From contig NC_079885.1 of assembly GCF_029227915.1 (NCBI RefSeq), positions 20,099,001 to 20,163,000 on the forward strand: a stretch of 64,000 nt of DNA. The letters are read 5' to 3'. Below are positions 1-10,373 of this stretch, piece after piece. The DNA is from Hydractinia symbiolongicarpus. Taxonomy: Eukaryota; Cnidaria; Hydrozoa; Anthoathecata; Hydractiniidae. The translations under genes and the position numbers were made by a program. A model generated the notes under the pieces. The model did no database searches. It was given only the letters and a program-made list of their open reading frames with translations, and was not told the origin of the DNA. Within the stretch, counting starts at the first letter, position 1. Every line of letters starts with the position of its first letter.

Positions 1-64
1 CTAATTCAATTTCAATGTTTTTAACACCACATCTGACTATGCAGGTAAACGTAGTTTCAAGACT

Positions 65-68
65 AAAA
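65..68 (-). terminator. Nearest T4 run downstream of an A tRNA (representative)
   Basis: Going 3' from the tRNA ending at 159 on the minus strand, the first run of four T lies about 90 nt away, within the sense sequence AGTTTTAG. The same site recurs in nearly every A spacer. Whether Pol III stops here is inference. Confidence 0.45.
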
Positions 69-158
69 CTACCGTTGCCTTTACAATTATCGTGACATTA
101 GGAATCATAAGCAGTTGTAGCACTATCTGTTTCATCTGATCGAAGTATTTGTTCATTG

Positions 159-206
<48 letters not shown>

Positions 207-232
207 ACGCTAACCAATTGCGCCACGGAGAC
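159..232 (-). tRNA. tRNA-Asn-GTT: tRNA-Asn(GTT), A-type copy
   Basis: Seven acceptor pairs including T4-G69, loop CTGTTAA with anticodon GTT (bases 34-36) reading AAC/AAU, T arm GGTGG-TTCAAGC-CCACC, no encoded CCA and no intron. C25T makes a G10-T25 wobble, a CpG change shared with the copy at 2846. Confidence 0.9.
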
Positions 233-234
233 AT

Positions 235-252
235 GAAACTTACTGAAGTTTC
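235..252. promoter_or_regulatory. Palindrome abutting the tRNA 5' end (representative)
   Basis: GAAACTT-ACTG-AAGTTTC is a perfect 7-bp stem with a 4-base loop, 2 bp from the tRNA 5' end. It is present in most A monomers. One B subtype (for example at 32308) has GATACTT-ACTG-AAGTATC, changed on both arms so pairing is kept. Function is unknown; it could be a leader hairpin, a protein site or neutral. Confidence 0.55.
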
Positions 253-427
253 CCTATATACAACTTGGCTCATTTACTTTCATTTATTTTTAATAGAACA
301 TCTGATGATGCCAGTAAACATGGCTACAAGAGTAACACTACCGTTGCTTTTACAGTTAACGTGACATTAGGAATAAGAGGCAGTGATAGCACTCTCTGAT
401 TCTTCTGATGGACATATTTGTTCATCG

Positions 428-429
428 CT

Positions 430-460
<31 letters not shown>

Positions 461-501
461 AGTTAACAGCCGAACGCGCTAACCAATTGCGGCACTAAGA
501 C
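428..501 (-). pseudogene. B-type tRNA-Asn-derived block (representative)
   Basis: Homologous over all 74 bp to the A tRNA and keeping the GTT anticodon and B box. The acceptor stem has G1-A72 and A6-G67 mismatches plus two G-T pairs, C10-C25 is unpaired in the D stem, and G30-T40 is a wobble in the anticodon stem. It is probably not a functional tRNA, though the B box could still bind TFIIIC. Confidence 0.75.
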
Positions 502-695
502 ACGAAACATACTGAAGTATCCCTATTTACTAGTTAGCTAATTCAATTTCAATGTTTTTAACACCACATCTGACTATGCAGGTAAACGTAGTTGCAAGAC
601 TAAAACTACCGTTGCTTTTACAATTATCGTGACATAGGGAATCATAAGCAGTGGTAGCACTAACTGTTTCATCTGATCGAAGTATTTGTTCATTG

Positions 696-769
696 CGTCC
701 CCGGGTGGTTTTGAACCACCAACCTTTCCGATAACAGCCGAACGCGCTAACCAATTGCGGCACGGAGAC
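696..769 (-). pseudogene. Degraded A-position tRNA-Asn
   Basis: Sits at an A position but has B-like features: C10-C25 unpaired, G30-G40 mismatch, A38T, and T loop TTCAAAA. Probably converted by a B copy. Paralogue at 3383. Confidence 0.7.
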
Positions 770-964
770 ATGAAACTTACTGAAGTTTCCCTATTTACAA
801 GTTGACACATTTACTTTCATTTATTTCTAATAGCACATCTGATGATGCCAGTAAACATGGCTACAACAGTAACACTACCGTTGCTCTTACAGTTACCATG
901 ATATTAGGAATAAGAGGCAGTAATAGCACTCTCTGATTTTTCTGATGGACATACTTGTTCATCG

Positions 965-1038
965 CTTCCCCGGGAGGGCTTGAACCAGCAACCTTTCCGT
1001 TAACAGCCGAACGCGCCAACAAATTGAGACACGAAGGC
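965..1038 (-). pseudogene. B-type block, D-arm-destroyed subtype
   Basis: The 5' half reads 'gccaacaaattgagacacgaaggc' on the plus strand, removing D-stem pairing and the A box. The anticodon stem has a G30-G40 mismatch, while the anticodon stays GTT. The same subtype recurs near 3652, 13242, 15660, 20489, 22099, 27320, 37060, 38671, 40281 and 52516. Confidence 0.75.
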
Positions 1039-1232
1039 ACGAAACATACTGAAGTATCCCTATTTACTAGTTAGCTAATTCAATTTCAATGTTTTTAACA
1101 CCACATCTGACTATGCAGGTAAACGTAGTTTCAAGTTTAAAACTACCGTTGCCTTTACAATTATCGTGACATTAAGAATCATAAGCAGTTGTAGCACTAT
1201 CTGTTTCATCTGATCGAAGTATTTGTTCATTG

Positions 1233-1244
<12 letters not shown>

Positions 1245-1254
<10 letters not shown>
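1245..1254 (-). promoter_or_regulatory. Representative B box (Pol III internal promoter)
   Basis: Reads GGTTCAAGCC on the minus strand, an exact match to the GGTTCRANNC consensus. It is retained in nearly all A and B blocks; exceptions are given with the individual copies. Confidence 0.9.
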
Positions 1255-1287
<33 letters not shown>

Positions 1288-1289
<2 letters not shown>

Positions 1290-1299
1290 AATTGCGCCA
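1288..1299 (-). promoter_or_regulatory. Representative A box (Pol III internal promoter)
   Basis: Reads TGGCGCAATTGG on the minus strand, matching TRGYNNARNNGG. B blocks usually read TGCCGC here, or are more heavily altered (gccaacaaattgagac type), so the A box is a main A/B difference. Confidence 0.88.
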
Positions 1300-1501
1300 C
1301 GGAGACATGAATCTAACTGAAGTTTCCCTATATACAAGTTGGCTCATTTACTTTCATTTATTTTTAATAGAACATCTGATGATGCCAGTAAACATGGCTA
1401 CAAGAGTAACACTGCCGTTGCTTTTACAGTTAACGTGACATTAGGAATAAGAGGCAGTGATAGCACTCTCTGATTCTTCTGATGGACATATTTGTTCATC
1501 G

Positions 1502-1575
1502 CTTCCCTGGGTGGGCTTGAACCACCAACCTTTCAGTTAACAGGCGAACGCGCTAACCAATTGCGGCACGGAGAC
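1502..1575 (-). pseudogene. B-type block, 'cagttaacaggcg' subtype
   Basis: The anticodon stem carries G30-T40 and C31-C39, so only three of its five pairs are Watson-Crick. G10 is C, unpairing the D stem. Common from 1.5 to 12 kb and again in the 1,114-bp repeats. Confidence 0.75.
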
Positions 1576-1770
1576 ACGAAACATACTGAAGTATCCCTTT
1601 TTTATTAGTTAGCTAATTCAATTTCAATGTTTTTAACACCACATCTGACTATGCAAGTAAACGTAGTTTCAAGACTAAAACCACCGTTGCTTTTACAATT
1701 ATCGTGACATTAGGAATCATAAGCAGTGGTAGCACTATCTGTTTCATCTGATCAAAGAATTTGTTCATTG

Positions 1771-1827
<57 letters not shown>

Positions 1828-1844
1828 AATTGCGCCACGGAGAC
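1771..1844 (-). tRNA. tRNA-Asn-GTT: tRNA-Asn(GTT), consensus copy
   Basis: Identical to consensus. The 5' flank has the 'tttaaaagttggctt' variant. Paralogue at 4458. Confidence 0.95.
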
Positions 1845-2039
1845 ATGAAACTTACTGAAGTTTTCCTATTTAAAAGTTGGCTTATTTACTTTCGTTTATT
1901 TTTAATAGCACATCTGATGATGCCAGTAAACATGGCTACAAGAGTAACACTACCGTTGCTCTTACAAATAACGTGACATTAAGAATAAGAGGCAGTGATA
2001 GCACTCTCTGATTCTTCTGATGGACATATTTGTTTATCG

Positions 2040-2113
2040 CTTCCCCGTTTGGGCTTGAACCACCAACCTTTCCGTTAACAGCCGAACGCGCTAACCAATT
2101 GCGGCAGGGAAAC
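2040..2113 (-). pseudogene. B-type block, 'ccccgtttgggc' subtype
   Basis: The acceptor 3' strand and T stem are altered (plus-strand ccccgtttggg in place of ccccgggtggg) and the anticodon stem has G30-G40. Related copies occur near 5265, 7414, 7951, 9522, 10555, 12705 and 14048. Confidence 0.72.
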
Positions 2114-2307
2114 ACGAAACATACTGAAATATCCCTATTTACTAGTTAGCTAATTCAATTTCAATGTTTTTAACACCACATCTGAGTATGCAGGTAAACG
2201 TAGTTTCAAGACTAAAACTACCGTTGCCTTTACAATTATCGTGACATTAGGAATCATAAGCAGTTGTAGCACTATCTGTTTCATCTGATCGAAGTATTTG
2301 TTCATTG

Positions 2308-2364
<57 letters not shown>

Positions 2365-2381
2365 AATTGCGCCACGGAGAC
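2308..2381 (-). tRNA. tRNA-Asn-GTT: tRNA-Asn(GTT), consensus copy
   Basis: Identical to consensus; 5' palindrome intact. Confidence 0.95.
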
Positions 2382-2578
2382 ATGAAACTTACTGAAGTTT
2401 CCCTATATACAAGTTGGCTCATTTACTTTCATTTATTTTTAATAGAACATCTGATGATGCCAGTAAACATGGCTACAAGAGTAACTCTACCGTTGCTTTT
2501 ACAGTTAACGTGATATTAGGAATAAGAGGCAGTGATAGCACTCTCTGATTCTTCTGATGGACATATTTGTTCATCGCT

Positions 2579-2609
<31 letters not shown>

Positions 2610-2845
2610 AGTTAACAGGCGAACGCGCTAACCAATTGCGGCACGGAGACACGAAACATACTGAAGTATCCCTTTTTTATTAGTTAGCTAATTCAATTTC
2701 AATGTTTTTAACACCACATCTGACTATGCAAGTAAACGTAGTTTCAAGACTAAAACTACCGTTGCTTTTACAATTATCGTGACATTAGGAATCATAAGCA
2801 GTGGTAGCCTTATCTTTTTCATCTGATCAAAGAATTTGTTCATTG

Positions 2846-2893
<48 letters not shown>

Positions 2894-2919
2894 ACGCTAA
2901 CCAATTGCGCCACGGAGAC
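2846..2919 (-). tRNA. tRNA-Asn-GTT: tRNA-Asn(GTT)
   Basis: C25T wobble only; paralogue of 159. Confidence 0.9.
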
Positions 2920-3116
2920 ATGAAACTTACTGAAGTTTCCCTATATACAAGTTGGCTCATTTACTTTCATTTATTTTTAATAGAACATCTGATGATGCCA
3001 GTAAACATGGCTACAAGAGTAACACTACCGTTGCTTTTACAGTTAACGTGACATTAGGAATAAGAGGCAGTGATAGCACTCTCTGATTCTTCTGATGGAC
3101 ATATTTGTTCATCGCT

Positions 3117-3147
<31 letters not shown>

Positions 3148-3382
3148 AGTTAACAGCCGAACGCGCTAACCAATTGCGGCACTAAGACACGAAACATACT
3201 GAAGTATCCCTATTTACTAGTTAGCTAATTCAATTTCAATGTTTTTAACACCACATCTGACTATGCAGGTAAACGTAGTTGCAAGACTAAAACTACCGTT
3301 GCTTTTACAATTATCGTGACATAGGGAATCATAAGCAGTGGTAGCACTAACTGTTTCATCTGATCGAAGTATTTGTTCATTG

Positions 3383-3456
3383 CGTCCCCGGGTGGTTTTG
3401 AACCACCAACCTTTCCGGTAACAGCCGAACGCGCTAACCAATTGCGGCACACAGAC
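3383..3456 (-). pseudogene. Degraded A-position tRNA-Asn
   Basis: Like 696 with further acceptor 5'-strand changes (GTCTGTG). A38C and a mismatched anticodon stem. Confidence 0.7.
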
Positions 3457-3919
3457 ATGAAACTTACTGAAGTTTCCCTATTTACAAGTTGACACATTTA
3501 CTTTCATTTATTTCTAATAGCACATCTGATGATGCCAGTAAACATGGCTACAACAGTAAAATTACCGTTGCTCTTACAGTTACCATGACATTAGGAATAA
3601 GAGGCAGTGATAGCACTCTCTGATTTTTCTGATGGACATACTTGTTCATCGCTTCCCCGGGAGGGCTTGAACCAGCAACCTTTCCGTTAACAGCCGAACG
3701 CGCCAACAAATTGAGACACGAAGGCACGAAACATACTGAAGTATCCCTATTTACTAGTTAGCTAATTCAATTTCAATGTTTTTAACACCACATCTGACTA
3801 TGCAGGTAAACGTAGTTTCAAGACTAAAACTACCGTTGCCTTTACAATTATCGTGACATTAGGAATCATAAGCAGTTGTAGCACTATCTGTTTCATCTGA
3901 TCGAAGTATTTGTTCATTG

Positions 3920-3976
<57 letters not shown>

Positions 3977-3993
3977 AATTGCGCCACGGAGAC
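3920..3993 (-). tRNA. tRNA-Asn-GTT: tRNA-Asn(GTT), consensus copy
   Basis: Identical to consensus; paralogue of 1233. Confidence 0.95.
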
Positions 3994-4190
3994 ATGAAAC
4001 TAACTGAAGTTTCCCTATATACAAGTTGGCTCATTTACTTTCATTTATTTTTAATAGAACATTTGATGATGCCAGTAAACATGGCTACAAGAGTAACACT
4101 GCCGTTGCTTTTACAGTTAACGTGACATTAGGAATAAGAGGCAGTGATAGCACTCTCTGATTCTTCTGATGGACATATTTGTTCATCGCT

Positions 4191-4221
<31 letters not shown>

Positions 4222-4457
4222 AGTTAACAGGCGAACGCGCTAACCAATTGCGGCACGGAGACACGAAACATACTGAAGTATCTCTTTTTTATTAGTTAGC
4301 TAATTCAATTTCAATGTTTTTAACACCACATCTGACTATGCAAGTAAACGTAGTTTCAAGACTAAAACCACCGTTGCTTTTACAATTATCGTGACATTAG
4401 GAATCATAAGCAGTGGTAGCACTATCTGTTTCATCTGATCAAAGAATTTGTTCATTG

Positions 4458-4514
<57 letters not shown>

Positions 4515-4531
4515 AATTGCGCCACGGAGAC
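4458..4531 (-). tRNA. tRNA-Asn-GTT: tRNA-Asn(GTT), consensus copy
   Basis: Body identical to consensus. The 5' flank reads cataaatctt, breaking the palindrome. Confidence 0.95.
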
Positions 4532-4728
4532 ATAAATCTTACTGAAGTTTTCCTATTTAAAAGTTGGCTTATTTACTTTCATTTATTCTTAATAGCACAT
4601 CTGATGATGCCAGTAAACATGGCTACAAGAGTAACTCTACCGTTGCTTTTACAGTTAACGTGATATTAGGAATAAAAGGCAGTGATAGCACTCTCTGATT
4701 CTTCTGATGGACATATTTGTTCATCGCT

Positions 4729-4759
<31 letters not shown>

Positions 4760-4995
4760 AGTTAACAGGCAAACGCGCTAACCAATTGCGGCACGGAGAC
4801 ACGAAACATACTGAAGTATCCCTTTTTTATTAGTTAGCTAATTCAATTTCAATGTTTTTAACACCACATCTGACTATGCAAGTAAACGTAGTTTCAAGAC
4901 TAAAACTACCGTTGCTTTTACAATTATCGTGACATTAGGAATCATAAGCAGTGGTAGCCTTATCTGTTTCATCTGATCAAAGAATTTGTTCATTG

Positions 4996-5028
<33 letters not shown>

Positions 5029-5069
5029 TGTTAACAGCCGAACGCGCTAACCAATTCCGCCACGGAGAC
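4996..5069 (-). tRNA. tRNA-Asn-GTT: tRNA-Asn(GTT), weakened
   Basis: C40A breaks a pair in the anticodon stem and C13G breaks one in the D stem. Paralogue at 7145. Confidence 0.75.
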
Positions 5070-5532
5070 ATGAAACATACTGAAGTTTTCCTATTTAAAA
5101 GTTGGCTTATTTACTTTCATTTATTTTTAATAGCACATCTGATGATGCCAGTAAACATGGCTACAAGAGTAACACTACCGTTGCTCTTACAAATAACGTG
5201 ACATTAGGAATAAGAGGCAGTGATAGCACTCTCTGGTTCTTCTGATGGACATATTTGTTCATCGCTTCCCCGTTTGGGCTTAAACCACCAACCTTTCCGT
5301 TAACAGCGGAACGCGCTTACCAATTGCGGCACGGAGACACGAAACATAATGAAATATCCCTATTTACTAGTTAGCTAATTCAATTTCGATGTTTTTAACA
5401 CCACATCTGACTATGCAGGTAAACGTAGTTTCAAGACTAAAACTACCGTTGCCTTTACAATTATCGTGACATTAGGAATCATAAGCAGTTGTAGCACTAT
5501 CTGTTTCATCTGATCGAAGTATTTGTTCATTG

Positions 5533-5553
5533 CGTCCCCGGGTGGGCTTGAAG

Positions 5554-5589
<36 letters not shown>

Positions 5590-5606
5590 AATTGCGCCAC
5601 GGAGAC
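5533..5606 (-). tRNA. tRNA-Asn-GTT: tRNA-Asn(GTT), T-stem variant
   Basis: G53C loses the G53-C61 pair and a B-box base; the rest is consensus. Confidence 0.78.
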
Positions 5607-5803
5607 ATGAAACTTACTGAAGTTTCCCTATATACAAGTTGGCTCATTTACTTTCATTTATTTTTAATAGAACATCTGATGATGCCAGTAAACATGGCTA
5701 CAAGAGTAACACTGCCGTTGCTTTTACAGTTAACGTGACATTAGGAATAAGAGGCAGTGATAGCACTCTCTGATTCTTCTGATGGACATATTTGTTCATC
5801 GCT

Positions 5804-5834
<31 letters not shown>

Positions 5835-6070
5835 AGTTAACAGGCGAACGCGCTAACCAATTGCGGCACGGAGACACGAAACATACTGAAGTATCCCTTT
5901 TTTATTAGTTAGCTAATTCAATTTCAATGTTTTTAACACCACATCTGACTATGCAAGTAAACGTAGTTTCAAGACTAAAACCACCGTTGCTTTTACAATT
6001 ATCGTGACATTAGGAATCATAAGCAGTGGTAGCACTATCTGTTTCATCTGATCAAAGAATTTGTTCATTG

Positions 6071-6103
<33 letters not shown>

Positions 6104-6144
6104 TGTTAACAGCCGAATGCGCTAACCAATTGCGCCACGGAGAC
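6071..6144 (-). tRNA. tRNA-Asn-GTT: tRNA-Asn(GTT), weakened
   Basis: C40A mismatch in the anticodon stem and G26A. Confidence 0.78.
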
Positions 6145-6606
6145 ATGAAACTTACTGAAGTTTTCCTATTTAAAAGTTGGCTTATTTACTTTCATTTATT
6201 TTTAATAGCACATCTGATGATGCCAGTAAACATGGCTACAAGAGTAACACTACCGTTGCTCTTACAAATAACGTGACATTAAGAATAAGAGGCAGTGATA
6301 GCACTCTCTGATTCTTCTGATGGACATATTTGTTTATCGCTTCCTCGTTTGGGCTTGAACCACCAACCTTCCGTTAACAGCCGAACGCCCTTACCAATTG
6401 CGGCAGGGAAACACGAAACATACTGAAATATCCCTATTTACTAGTTAGCTAATTCAATTTCAATGTTTTTAACACCACATCTGACTATGCAGGTAAACGT
6501 AGTTTCAAGACTAAAACTACCGTTGCCTTTACAATTATCGTGACATTAGGAATCATAAGCATTTGTAGCACTATCTGTTTCATCTGATCGAAGTATTTGT
6601 TCATTG

Positions 6607-6663
<57 letters not shown>

Positions 6664-6680
6664 AATTGCGCCACGGAGAC
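6607..6680 (-). tRNA. tRNA-Asn-GTT: tRNA-Asn(GTT), consensus copy
   Basis: Identical to consensus. Confidence 0.95.
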
Positions 6681-6877
6681 ATGAAACTTACTGAAGTTTC
6701 CCTATATACAAGTTGGCTCATTTACTTTCATTTATTTTTAATAGAACATCTGATGATGCCAGTAAACATGGCTACAAGAGTAACTCTACCGTTACTTTTA
6801 CAGTTAACGTGACATTAGGAATAAGAGGCAGTGATAGCACTCTCTGATTCTTCTGATGGACATATTTGTTCATCGCT

Positions 6878-6908
<31 letters not shown>

Positions 6909-7144
6909 AGTTAACAAGCGAACGCGCTAACCAATTGCGGCACGGACACACGAAACATACTGAAGTATCCCTTTTTTATTAGTTAGCTAATTCAATTTCA
7001 ATGTTTTTAACACCACATCTGACTATGCAAGTAAACGTAGTTTCAAGACTAAAACTACCGTTGCTTTTACAATTATCGTGACATTAGGAATCATAAGCAG
7101 TGGTAGCACTATCTGTTTCATCTGATCAAAGAATTTGTTCATTG

Positions 7145-7177
<33 letters not shown>

Positions 7178-7218
7178 TGTTAACAGCCGAACGCGCTAAC
7201 CAATTCCGCCACGGAGAC
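7145..7218 (-). tRNA. tRNA-Asn-GTT: tRNA-Asn(GTT), weakened
   Basis: C40A and C13G, shared with 4996. Confidence 0.75.
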
Positions 7219-7681
7219 ATGAAACTTACTGAAGTTTTCCTATTTAAAAGTTGGCTTATTTACTTTCATTTATTTTTAATAGCACATCTGATGATGCCAG
7301 TAAACATGGCTACAAGAGTAACACTACCGTTGCTCTTACAAATAATGTGACATTAGGAATAAGAGGCAGTGATAGCACTCTCTGATTCTTCTGATGGACA
7401 TATTTGTTCATCGCTTCCCCGTTTGGGCTTGAACCACCAACCTTTCCGTTAACAGCGGAACGCGCTTACCAATTGCGGCACGGAGACACGAAACATAATG
7501 AAATATCCCTATTTACTAGTTAGCTAATTCAATTTCGATGTTTTTAACACCACATCTGACTATGCAGGTAAACGTAGTTTCAAGACTAAAACTACCGTTG
7601 CTGCTACAATTATCGTGACATTAGGAATCATAAGCAGTTGTAGCACTATCTGTTTCATCTGATCGAAGTATTTGTTCATTG

Positions 7682-7738
<57 letters not shown>

Positions 7739-7755
7739 AATTGCGCCACGGAGAT
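7682..7755 (-). tRNA. tRNA-Asn-GTT: tRNA-Asn(GTT)
   Basis: G1A leaves the first acceptor pair open (A1-C72); otherwise consensus. Paralogue at 12436 lacks the change. Confidence 0.85.
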
Positions 7756-8218
7756 ATGAAACTTACTGAAGTTTCCCTATATACAAGTTGGCTCATTTAC
7801 TTTCATTTATTTTTAATAGCACATCTGATGATGCCAGTAAACATGGCTACAAGAGTAACACTACCGTTGCTGTTACAAATAACGTGACATTAGGAATAAG
7901 AGGCAGTGATAGCACTCTCTGATTCTTCTGATGGACATATTTGTTCCTCGCTTCCCCGTTTGGGCTTGAACCACCAACCTTTCCGTTAACAGCCAAACGG
8001 GCTTACCAATTGCGGCACGGAGACACGAAACATATTGAAATATCCCTATTTACTAGTCAGCTAATTCAATTTCAATGTTTTTAACACCACATCTGACTAT
8101 GCAGGTAAACGTAGTTTCAAGACTAAAACTACCGTTGCTTTTACAATTATCGTGACATTAGGAATCATAAGCAGTTGTAGCACTATCTGTTTCATCTGAT
8201 CGAAGTATTTGTTCATTG

Positions 8219-8239
8219 CGTCCCCGGGTTGGCTTGAAT

Positions 8240-8275
<36 letters not shown>

Positions 8276-8292
8276 AATTGCGCCACGGAGAC
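8219..8292 (-). tRNA. tRNA-Asn-GTT: tRNA-Asn(GTT), T-stem variant
   Basis: G53A and C62A damage the T stem and B box. Paralogue at 12973. Confidence 0.72.
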
Positions 8293-8487
8293 ATGAAACT
8301 TACCGAAGTTTCCCTATTTACAATTTGGCTCATTTACTCTCATTTATTTTTAATAGCACATCTGATGATGCCAGTAAACATGGCTACAAGAGAAACACTA
8401 CCGTTGCTCTTACAGTTAACGTGACATTAGGAATAAGAGGCAGTGATAGCACTCTCTGATTCTTCTGATGGACATATTTTTTCATCG

Positions 8488-8489
8488 CC

Positions 8490-8520
<31 letters not shown>

Positions 8521-8561
8521 CGTTAAAAGCCGAACGCGCTAACCAATTGCAGCACTAAGAC
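8488..8561 (-). pseudogene. B-type block with TTT anticodon
   Basis: G34T changes the anticodon to TTT and creates four consecutive T at bases 33-36, a potential internal Pol III stop. Acceptor and D stems are as degraded as in other B copies, so it is very unlikely to be a working tRNA-Lys. Confidence 0.7.
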
Positions 8562-8755
8562 ACGAAACATACTGAAGTATCCCTATTTACTAGTTAGCTA
8601 ATTCAATTTCAATGTTTTTAACACCACATCTGACTATGCAGGTAAACGTAGTTTCAAGACTAAAACTACCGTTGCTTTTACAATTATCGTGACATTGGGA
8701 ATCATAAGCAGTGGTAGCACTAACTGTTTCATCTGATCGAAGTATTTGTTCATTG

Positions 8756-8776
8756 CGTCCCCGGGTGGGCTTGAAA

Positions 8777-8812
<36 letters not shown>

Positions 8813-8829
8813 AATTGCACCACGGAGAC
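8756..8829 (-). tRNA. tRNA-Asn-GTT: tRNA-Asn(GTT), weakened
   Basis: G53T in the T stem and C11T in the D stem. Confidence 0.74.
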
Positions 8830-9024
8830 ATGAAACTTACTGAAGTTTCCTTATTTACAAGTTGGCTCATTTACTTTCATTTATTTTTAATAGAACATCT
8901 GATGATGCCAGTAAACATGGCTACAAGAGTAACAATACCGTTGCTTTTACAGTTAACGTGACATTAGGAATAAGAGGCAGTGATAGCACTCTCTGATTCT
9001 TCTGATGGATTTATTTGTTCATCG

Positions 9025-9026
9025 CT

Positions 9027-9057
<31 letters not shown>

Positions 9058-9098
9058 AGTTAACAGGCGAACGCGCTAACCAATTGCGGCACGGAGAC
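9025..9098 (-). pseudogene. B-type block before the truncated A copy
   Basis: A 'cagttaacaggcg' B block. The next A block above it (9295) is truncated, so this stretch has no intact tRNA between 8829 and 9790. Confidence 0.7.
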
Positions 9099-9294
9099 AC
9101 GAAACATACTGAATTATCCCTATTTACTAGTTGGCTAATTCAATTTGACTGTGTTTTTAACACCATATCTGACTATGCAGGGAAACGCAGTTTCAAGACT
9201 AAAACTACCGTTGCTTTTACAATTATCGTGACATTAGGAATCATAAGCAGTGGTAGCACTATCTGTTTCATCTGATCAAAGAATTTGTTCATTG

Positions 9295-9340
9295 CGTCCC
9301 CGGGTAGGCTTGAACCACCAACCTTTCGGATAACAGCCGA
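9295..9340 (-). pseudogene. Truncated tRNA-Asn (3' half only)
   Basis: A 42-bp deletion removes the acceptor 5' strand, the whole D arm and the start of the anticodon stem, fusing 'cagccga' straight to the upstream flank. 'gaa' at both breakpoints suggests a microhomology-mediated event. The B box remains, the A box is gone. Confidence 0.88.
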
Positions 9341-9789
9341 AGTTTTCCTATTTAAAAGTTGGCTTATTTACTTTCATTTATTTTTAATAGCACATCTGAT
9401 GATGCCAGTAAACATGGCTACAAGAGTAACACTACCGTTGCTCTTACAAATAACGTGACATTAGGAATAAGAGGCAGTGACGGCACTCTCTGATTCTTCT
9501 GATGGACATATTTGTTCATCGCTTCCCCGTTTGGGCTTGAACCACCAACCTTTCCGTTAACAGCCGAACACGCTTACCAATTGCGGCACGGAGACACGAA
9601 ACATACTGAATTATCCCTATTTACTAGTTAGCTAATTCAATTTCAATGTTTTTAACACCACATCTGACTATGCAGGTAAACGTAGTTTCAAGACTAAAAC
9701 TACCGTTGCCTTTACAATTATCGTGACATTAGGAATCATAAGCAGTTGTAGCACTATCTGTTTCATCTGATCGAAGTATTTGTTCATTG

Positions 9790-9846
<57 letters not shown>

Positions 9847-9863
9847 AATTGCGCCACGGAGAC
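9790..9863 (-). tRNA. tRNA-Asn-GTT: tRNA-Asn(GTT), consensus copy
   Basis: Identical to consensus; paralogue of 10823. Confidence 0.95.
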
Positions 9864-10060
9864 ATGAAACTTACTGAAGTTTCCCTATATACAAGTTGGC
9901 TCATTTACTTTCATTTATTTTTAATAGAACATCTGATGATGCCAGTAAACATGGCTACAAGAGTAACACTGCCGTTGCTTTTACAGTTAACGTGACATTA
10001 GGAATAAGAGGCAGTGATAGCACTCTCTGATTCTTCTGATGGACATATTTGTTCATCGCT

Positions 10061-10091
<31 letters not shown>

Positions 10092-10327
10092 AGTTAACAG
10101 GCGAACGCGCTAACCAATTGCGCCACGGAGACACGAAACATACTGAAGTATCCCTTTTTTATTAGTTAGCTAATTCAATTTCAATGTTTTTAACACCACA
10201 TCTGACTATGCAAGTAAACGTAGTTTCAAGACTAAAACCACCGTTGCTTTTACAATTATCGTGACATTAGGAATCATAAGCAGTGGTAGCACTATCTGTT
10301 TCATCTGATCAAAGAATTTGTTCATTG

Positions 10328-10373
10328 CGTCCCCGGGTAGGCTTGAACCACCAACCTTTCGGATAACAGCCGA
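10328..10373 (-). pseudogene. Truncated tRNA-Asn (3' half only), duplicate
   Basis: Same 42-bp deletion and same ggtaggc and ggataac substitutions as 9295, so it is a copy of it. Confidence 0.88.

Larger units (their letters stand above)
1233..1306 (-). tRNA. tRNA-Asn-GTT: tRNA-Asn(GTT), consensus copy
   Basis: Reference consensus for the array. Acceptor GTCTCCG pairs with CGGGGAC (one T-G wobble), discriminator G73, D stem GCGC/GCGC, anticodon stem TTCGG/CCGAA, T stem GGTGG/CCACC. A box and B box are both exact. It would supply asparaginyl-tRNA in the cytosol if expressed. Paralogue at 3920. Confidence 0.95.
1..9250 (-). repeat. Array segment with 2,687-bp higher-order repeat
   Basis: Five-dimer units repeat: A blocks at 159, 696, 1233 and 1771 match those at 2846, 3383, 3920 and 4458 with a constant 2,687-bp shift, including the shared odd copy at 696/3383 and the C25T change at 159/2846. 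A second shift of 2,149 bp (four dimers) links 4996/5533 to 7145/7682. This segment is more diverged than those after 17 kb. Confidence 0.8.

Noticed and set aside
149-364. Repeated 60-90 codon open frames on both strands over the tRNA blocks (for example a plus-strand frame from TTG at 149 and a minus-strand frame at 37-273)
   Set aside because: They are the same tRNA plus spacer translated in each monomer. They start at non-ATG codons or within spacers, lack any domain, and vary in phase with the tRNA substitutions. Translated tRNA sequence is a well-known source of false proteins.
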